This document shows, piece after piece, positions 1-5,171 of a stretch of DNA of 5,171 bases. Origin of the DNA: Spirochaetaceae bacterium. GTDB lineage: Bacteria > Spirochaetota > Spirochaetia > UBA9216. Position numbers and translations under genes: made by a program. The stretch lies in contig JAQQAK010000016.1 in assembly GCA_028527945.1 (NCBI GenBank), positions 1-5,171 on the forward strand. Reading direction: 5' to 3'. The number at the start of each line of letters is the position of its first letter. The first letter of the stretch is position 1. The notes below the pieces were generated by a model. It searched no databases, was not told the origin of the DNA, and saw nothing but the letters and a program-made list of their open reading frames with translations.

Positions 1-630
1 ATCTGCTATGTTTAAAGACAATCCTCCGCTTTCATCCCATATTTCTGAAAAACTCGTTCCAGGCTCTGATGATAATGCGTATACTCCCAAGCTGGCTGCT
101 TTTCCTGATAACCCAGCTCCTGTATCTATTGCGCCCTTCCAGAAACCTGCTTCTACCCCGCCTACAACATCATTCAAACCAGAACCAACTGCGGAACTTA
201 CAAATGTACTGGCATAGCCAGCGAGAGCTTCTGTACCTAAGGTTGATGACAGGTAATAATCAGAATTAAAGTCCCAGCCGTTTGCGCCGCTATAGTCAAT
301 AGAGTCAATAAGACTATTACATTGACCAGTAACTACACTTTCGCCAAGAGATACTCCTGCCTCTGTTAGCCAACTACTGCTTGAACTTAGAGAATTTGAT
401 ATTGCTCCGCCGGCGTATGAAGCGGCAAATGATATTCCAGCTTTTATATTATCTTTTCCAAAATCTACAAAGGTTTCACCAACATCTCTTCCGTAAGCAA
501 GATCGTCTACAACATCTACTGCATCTAATCCAACTTTAATTAAGGATCCATATGGTCCACAAACTATATTCAAAGCTATAGAAGCGGACATATCAACTAT
601 ACCATCTACAGTTAATCCTTTAACAAGACC
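1..630 (-). other. Gly/Ala/Ser/Val-rich C-proximal region, continuing past the window (residues 1514-1723)
   Basis: Composition changes sharply after Leu1513. Charged helical sequence gives way to about 210 residues rich in Gly, Ala, Ser and Val, with repeated small-residue patches (for example around 1520-1540, 1565-1590 and 1640-1690) separated by Asp-containing turns. A Gly-Ala-Asn-Gly-Trp-Asp-Phe stretch lies at bases 270-290, and the last codons read Gly-Gly-Leu-Ser-Leu-Asn-Ile-Ala-Asp. Such regions are found in TIGR04388-like proteins, and also before the toxin domain in secreted polymorphic toxins, where they may insert into or cross membranes. Which applies here cannot be decided, because the stop codon and final domain are outside the window. 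Confidence 0.55.
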
Positions 631-3600
631 TAACTCATCTGGAAGACAATCATCATCAAATATTCGTTTTTCATCCCAGGGTTTAGCAAACTCGGTCCAG
701 CCTCGGTTCTCTATCATACTGAATCTCATATAGTCAAGCATTATTTTACCCATTTCGCCAGAGCCTTCATATTTAACGTTGTTCTTTAAAAACTCATCTG
801 TTGTAGAGGTCATTAAATTATCAGGAACACTCTTAAGTACAGGCGAATAGCCTACCCACTCATTGAAACTTCCGTCCTCAACTTCTCTTAAAGTTGTTAC
901 AGCCTCACTTTTCTCTTCTGCTTCAGTCCACTTTATAAAAAGAAATTGTTTTTCTTTATCTTCTACAGTAGTGTCTGAGCCAACAAGTGTTTCATACGTT
1001 TTCGACTCGCCACGCTTTTCATCTTTTCCAAATATACTTTCACGCAAATCTTTAAGACTTTTCAAAGCATTGTTAATCTTTCTGTTAATAGCTTCACTGC
1101 TTAAACCTTCAAACATAGTATCTTCAGTATCAGTATTCCCATTACCAATATTAAAATTTTCTACTTCAGAAGGGACTTCAAAATCTTTATACATATCTAT
1201 TTCAGCATCTATGTAATCTTCTCCTCCAAATGAAGTTGAATCTGCAAGAACTTTCTTTGTATATTTACCATTCTTGATTGCATATCCAGCATCATAAAAC
1301 TGGTCATTTAAACTTGATTCTACACTTGAATTCGCATTAGTAATCATTTTAAGAAGTCCGTCTTTTCCGTCAGCTATAGTTTGAAGAGCTTTTTTTGCAG
1401 TTATTTCCATAAGAGCGTTTTCTAACTCTTCACGATCTTCTCCCGCAAAATCAGCTATAAGTTTCTGTACACCATTATCATCCAAATTTGTTGCCATATA
1501 ACCATTTACCGCGTAGCTTGTATTTTGTACTATATTTTGAGAACTCTTAGCTGTATCTATAAGCTTTTTAAATATCCCACCGGTAAGACTGTCAAGTATA
1601 GATGAAGGATCTGCGGCTTCACTGCTCCACTCTAAAACAGCGTCTTTTGTTGACTCAGCTAACGCGTTTTTAGCGGATAGACTTATATCTTCCATATTAA
1701 TATTCTCAGATCCCGCAAGTGTTGTTTTTACAGCCAGATCCTCAACCCATTCTGCTTTTCGTTCAAGTAAGCTTTTATACGACTCTTCCCATAAAGCGGT
1801 CTTATCACTATAAGTTGCCTGTAAATTATTAAGCCATTCTTTTCTTGCTGTAGACATTTTTCTATTTGCGGCTGTCCATTCTCTGCTGCCCCTCCTGTTT
1901 ATTGCAGCAATGGTACTGTTCCATACTTCTTTTCTCGACTTCATGCTTTCTTCCATCTGCTTCCATTGAGATTGCTTAAGTTGTCTCATTGTAAGCAGAC
2001 GCTCTGAATACATCTGTAAATATTGCGTCTTCAGAGCACTCAACTGTTTTAAATAGAAATCTTTGAGAGCATGCTGTTCAGCAGTATCTATTGCAGTAGA
2101 CAATTCAAGTTTTGTCTCAGCGATTCTACGTTGATGGCTTCTTGAAACATATGAAGAGTTTCTATAAGCCGCTGCTGCTGCATTATTAAGAATGGCAAGA
2201 AGTTCCTTATACTCCTGATCTTCTTCAGTCAGCCCCCCGGCTTCAAAAACACTGTTTTCTTCTATATATTTATCAAGATTATTAATAGCTTCTGTGTAGC
2301 TAACCTCACTTTCCTGCTGAGCTTGATATAGTTTGTCCACACGTATGTTCATTTTACTTTCTGATTCCGCAGTGCTCTCTTCCGCTATCAAAGTAAATTG
2401 CCCCATAACATCAATTAAATCTTTTCCGCTAGTTTCTACTTTTGCAGAATAATCCTTTGAGAGATATTCAAGTATAGCATCATCAGTTAGCTCAGTTATA
2501 CCTTGTGATTTTTTTATAAATGCTTCAGTAGAGGTTGTAATTCCTAAATATTCTTTAAGGCTTTTTTCTTTATAGTTTTCCTTGTTTTCCTTGTTTTCCA
2601 TTGCCAAAGATTTCTTTATAGCAGATTTCATACCATTAATAGTTACTTCTGTATCATCCCCATCCATACCTTCAAGCTCATGAAGGATCTTTTCTTCATC
2701 TAATAATTCTTTATTTAACTTTTTATTTGTATCTGAGGCATTAATCATTTCAGTTATAGAAATAGAAATCCCCCCTCCTGTATCATTATTCGTTTTCATT
2801 TCTTTAAGTTCTTTAGAAACTGTCTCACTGGACCCTGCTGCTACATATGCGCATATAGACGACACCAGAAATCCAGCCGCAATAACATAAAAAACTGCAG
2901 CTGCAAAATAAATAGGAAGTAAAGCTGTAGCTATTCCTGCTGCGACATGACTGGCGACCAAAAAAGAACTTCCCAAAACAATAAAATTCTGTTGTGTGTC
3001 TTCTACAGCAGTAATCGCTTCATCCAGAAGAATGATCTTTGGATAATTATCAATGAAATTATCTTCGGTTTTATCACTGATTTTTAGAGAATTCATTTGG
3101 GAGGCTTGTCTAAAAAACTCGAAATAAGACTTATCTTTCAAAGCATTATAACATCTCTCTCCCTCTTCTTTTAAATGAGTAATATAAAAACCCTCTTTAT
3201 ACTTTGATAAAGTAGATTCTTTTACCTTTTCAGCCTTTGCTCCCAAAAAAGATTCAGGATCGTTATTTGTAAAAGTTGTACTCCAAATAGAATTCTTAAT
3301 TTCGTCCAACCCTGTTGCATTATTGTTTTTCTTTCCATTAGCCTCTATGTAATTAGCATACCAAAGAGCAAGAGACCATTCTTTTAACATTGTGTCTGTA
3401 TTTTCTGCCCCCTCTATAAGCTGCTGAAAACTATCTGCCCAACTGCGTCTTGCGTCATCATATGTTTCTGGTTTGTCTGAATTTCCGCAGAATTGTTTGT
3501 ATGCATCATAGGCGTCATTAGCATTATTCTCAGTAAAACCATAATAATCGATAAGCCCCTGAACAGTTCCTCCAAAATAAAAATATTTGTTTCTCTCTAC

Positions 3601-5171
3601 TTCGTTAACAAATGCGTTATTTTCTATTTTCTTGTAAATATAATTACCGTCTGAATCAGATAAAAATTTTCCAGTTGGATTATCCTGAACAACAAGTTTT
3701 AATACTCCATTTATAACATCAACTTTATAATAATCAATCCAATTCATAGCCTTATCTTTCCAATATTTTTCATCGTCAAGAGAGTAGCTTATATTGCTTA
3801 CAAGATTGTTATCCAAATTAGTATCTATTTCAGACTTCTTCTCATTAATTTTTTCTTTCTGCTCAGCTATTTTCTCCCCGCAAAGAGTTTTGAGTTTTGC
3901 CCAATATAGTGTACGGGTAAAATGAGTTCGATATTCTGTATATTGATTACGATATTCTTCATCTCTATTGATAAAATCTTCAATCTCCGCGTCATCAGAG
4001 TAAAGATTATAAAGTGCATCATAAGCGGCAGATACAGTCTTCTGTTTTTTTAAAGCATAAAAAAGACTTTCTGAAGGATCTATTGGAATATAATCAGAAG
4101 CATTCTCTGTATCATCAAGACCTTCGCCAAGATAAGCTGTAGAAGAGTACTCATATACAGCTTCTGCTTTTTCATAGGCATATTTGGCTTCATTGTAAGC
4201 AGCTTCTGCAGTATTGAGTTTTTTAAAAGTCGCATTGTACGCTTCTTGATCTGTCGAAAATGTTGATACGCTATTTTTCCAATTCTCTAAAGCTTGTGAA
4301 ACTAAATCACGTTGAACATCAAGTACCGCTTTCTTTGAATCTCTCTCTGCCTCACGTTGTTTTACGGTGGTAGTTGTTATTATTAATATATCATTACCTA
4401 GCTTTTCAAGAATTTGTTTAAGACTTTCCAGTGTATTAAGCTCTCTATTCCATGCGGTAGCAGCTTCTTGATAAACGGTTTCAAGAACCTTTTCTCCTAA
4501 ACTTGGTAAAGATGCGGGAACAGTAAATGCTGAATCATCGCCTTTAAAAAGCATGCCCCAAGACTCATAAAATTTTGTACTCACATCATTAGCAGCAGAG
4601 TTCTCTAATAAACCAAATAATTGTGTAAAAGCTTTATCAATTTTTTTTGTCCCCGCGTTGAATAACGATGCGGCTTCTAACTCTTCATTTTTAATAAAAT
4701 AATTAGTTTTATCATTTGCATCTATAAAACTTTCATCAGTAAAACCGGAAATACCAGTATCATCCAAACTCTCAGTTATACTGGATTTATTATCAAAAAG
4801 TAAACTTTCATCTTTTGGTAGAAAAATTTGCCCATTAAGGTATGCACGATAATTAAGATCATTATTAGCCTTTCGGTCATTAAGATCATTATACTCAGAT
4901 TGAATCGCTCCTACCTTTACTGCCTTTTGTAGCTTTTCAGTATTTTCTGTAACCACTTGTTGCTGTTCATCAACAAGAAACAATAAAGCGTCTGAAAAAC
5001 AATTACTATACACTTTAGCTTTTCTATTTAAATATTCTGTGCCAGAATAATTATTGTACTTATCTATAGCATGCTCAGAATAATTTGATTTTAATTTAAG
5101 AAGAATCTCATATTTATCACTAAATGAATAATCAGCATATTCTAAATCTATGTATCCTTTTTCATTACTAT
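1..5171 (-). CDS. Giant multidomain helical protein, internal fragment (possible spirochaete large structural protein, TIGR04388-like)
   Basis: An uninterrupted minus-strand frame of 1,723 codons fills the window; neither start nor stop is inside, so the full protein is longer. I checked the register at bases 5169, 4500, 3600, 3000, 2100, 1500, 600 and 3, and the same frame holds throughout. Parts in order: polar N-proximal region (1-210); helical regions with Trp240 and an aromatic heptad segment (297-341); Tyr/Trp-rich region (345-700); hydrophobic block (729-779); charged helices (780-1035); 14/15-residue Tyr/Trp ladder (1039-1141); acidic segment (1155-1470); Trp/Asp block (1471-1507); Gly/Ala-rich end (1514-1723). 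Only about eight cysteines are visible. No enzyme motif (Walker, kinase, protease or nuclease) was recognised. The order and C-proximal motifs recall long Leptospira TIGR04388 proteins and possible Treponema relatives; this is from memory. A structural, surface or effector-delivery role is inference. Promoter, signal peptide and neighbours are out of view. The reading frame is near certain; the family is moderate to low confidence. Confidence 0.93.
649..759 (-). other. Compact Trp/Asp motif block before the Gly/Ala-rich end (residues 1471-1507)
   Basis: This block has an amphipathic helix-like stretch rich in Met (Gly1474 to Ile1486), then Glu1487-Asn-Arg-Gly-Trp1491, Phe1494, Lys1496-Pro-Trp1498-Asp, Lys1501-Arg and three aspartates at 1505-1507. 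It sits directly before the Gly/Ala-rich region. I recall a similar order (a helix, Glu-x-Arg-Gly-Trp, Pro with an aromatic and Asp-Lys, then a run of Asp) in long Leptospira TIGR04388 proteins just ahead of their C-terminal part. The acidic run could bind a metal, but no known metal-binding loop is recognised. The family link is from memory and needs a profile search. Confidence 0.45.
1747..2055 (-). other. Long helix with Tyr/Trp ladder every 14-15 residues (residues 1039-1141)
   Basis: Tyr1039, Tyr1054, Trp1069, Trp1083, Trp1098, Trp1112, Trp1127 and Trp1141 are spaced 15, 15, 14, 15, 14, 15 and 14. I checked each codon by position (for example CCA on the plus strand at 1963-1965, 1921-1923, 1876-1878, 1834-1836, 1789-1791 and 1747-1749). 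Four turns of an alpha helix are about 14.4 residues, so all eight side chains would fall on one helix face. From Trp1069 on, the pattern can be read as three degenerate 29-residue units, each with two Trp. An Arg-Lys pair lies two to four residues before Trp1083, Trp1112 and Trp1141. The segment is very rich in Glu, Lys, Arg and Gln, has no proline, and has a single glycine (1094). The role is unknown; a rod or an interaction face is inferred. Confidence 0.75.
2576..2599 (-). repeat. 9-bp in-frame tandem repeat encoding Lys-Glu-Asn units
   Basis: On the plus strand the unit TTTTCCTTG occurs twice (2576-2584 and 2585-2593), followed by a partial third copy, TTTTCC (2594-2599). On the coding strand this gives Glu-Asn-Lys-Glu-Asn-Lys-Glu-Asn after Met857. 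The unit is three codons, so gain or loss of a copy would change linker length without breaking the frame. It lies in a highly charged, probably exposed linker after the hydrophobic block. With only about 2.7 copies, chance origin is possible. Confidence 0.8.
2833..2985 (-). other. Hydrophobic block, possible pair of membrane helices (residues 729-779)
   Basis: Between Phe729 and Gly779 there are 51 residues with no Asp, Glu, Lys or Arg and only one histidine (741), rich in Ala, Val, Leu, Ile, Phe and Tyr. Pro752 divides it into segments of about 22 and 26 residues, each long enough to cross a membrane, so a helical hairpin is plausible. Both flanks are acidic or mixed in charge (Asp, Glu and Gln before; Glu and Lys after), so the positive-inside rule does not clearly fix a topology. 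It is the strongest hydrophobic segment in this stretch of protein. It could anchor the protein or act in membrane insertion or translocation. A buried helical core is the alternative. Confidence 0.7.
4147..4281 (-). other. Predicted coiled coil with aromatic heptad ladder (residues 297-341)
   Basis: Residues Trp297, Phe304, Tyr311, Leu318, Tyr325, Tyr332 and Tyr339 are exactly seven apart. Three residues after each of the last four (Leu318 onward, at 321, 328 and 335) the residue is alanine. Intervening residues are mostly Glu, Lys, Asn and Ala, with no proline or glycine. This is what a left-handed coiled coil looks like, with aromatics at one core position and alanine at the other. The preceding stretch (about 240-296), which holds Trp240 and many Glu/Lys/Arg residues, is probably also helical, broken by Gly258 and a Thr run at 265-268. 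The structure is inferred from spacing; no prediction program was run. Confidence 0.65.

Noticed and set aside
8..269. Two overlapping plus-strand open frames (8-217 and 69-269)
   Set aside because: They overlap each other in different frames, and both are antisense to the Gly/Ala-rich end of the giant gene. No recognisable domain is present, so they are chance ORFs.
863..1216. Plus-strand open frame of 117 codons, Ser/Leu/Phe-rich
   Set aside because: It lies wholly antisense to the long minus-strand frame. Its Ser/Leu/Phe bias is what the complement of Lys/Glu/Asp-rich codons produces. No clear ribosome-binding site or family motif was seen.
1390..1396. Run of seven A on the coding strand within GCA AAA AAA, a possible -1 slippery site
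   Set aside because: A -1 shift here meets a TGA after about six codons. I see no clear stimulatory stem-loop, and the zero frame continues for hundreds of codons. Lys-Lys codons in AT-rich DNA explain it.
2770..2779. Purine tract AGGAGGGGGG on the coding strand, like a strong ribosome-binding site inside the gene
   Set aside because: The next in-frame ATG is about 21 bases downstream, too far for normal initiation. The tract is explained by codons for Thr-Gly-Gly-Gly-Ile. Internal initiation is not supported, though the run of six G deserves a check for sequencing error.
4641..4648. Run of eight A on the coding strand within ACA AAA AAA ATT, a possible phase-variable tract
   Set aside because: The frame is intact as given. 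A single run of eight in AT-rich coding DNA is ordinary, and there is no evidence of length variation.
1..5171. Search for tRNA or rRNA genes, CRISPR repeats, insertion-sequence ends, terminators and promoters
   Set aside because: Nothing convincing was found on either strand. The continuous coding frame leaves no intergenic room, and AT-rich motifs resembling promoter boxes are explained by codon use.

Overview
The whole window is the interior of one very large protein-coding gene on the minus strand. One minus-strand frame (codons whose first base is at a position divisible by 3) reads from base 5169 to base 1 without a stop: 1,723 codons, with the true start beyond base 5171 and the true stop beyond base 1. 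There is no intergenic space, and I see no RNA gene, promoter, terminator, CRISPR array or mobile element. Residue numbers below are window-relative: residue 1 is the codon at 5169-5167 and residue 1723 is the codon at 3-1.

Layout in reading direction (high to low coordinates): an Asn/Asp/Ser/Lys-rich N-proximal part (residues 1-210); an alpha-helical part with a heptad ladder of aromatic residues (297-341, bases 4147-4281); a mixed, Tyr/Trp-rich part (about 345-700); a 51-residue hydrophobic block that could form two membrane helices (729-779, bases 2833-2985); a charged helical part with a small Lys-Glu-Asn tandem repeat (857-867); a long helix carrying eight Tyr/Trp residues spaced 14 or 15 apart (1039-1141, bases 1747-2055); an acidic segment (about 1155-1470); a compact Trp/Asp motif block (1471-1507, bases 649-759); and a Gly/Ala/Ser/Val-rich, weakly hydrophobic region running off the window (1514-1723, bases 1-630).

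From memory, this order of parts resembles the very long spirochaete proteins known from Leptospira under the model name TIGR04388 (large structural protein). The resemblance is strongest in the C-proximal Trp/Asp block and the Gly/Ala-rich region. The DNA is AT-rich, with A/T favoured at third codon positions, which would fit a Treponema-like spirochaete. Both the family and the organism are recollection plus inference, not search results. The Gly/Ala-rich part also looks like the regions that precede variable C-terminal domains in secreted or polymorphic-toxin proteins, so what lies just beyond base 1 matters most for function.
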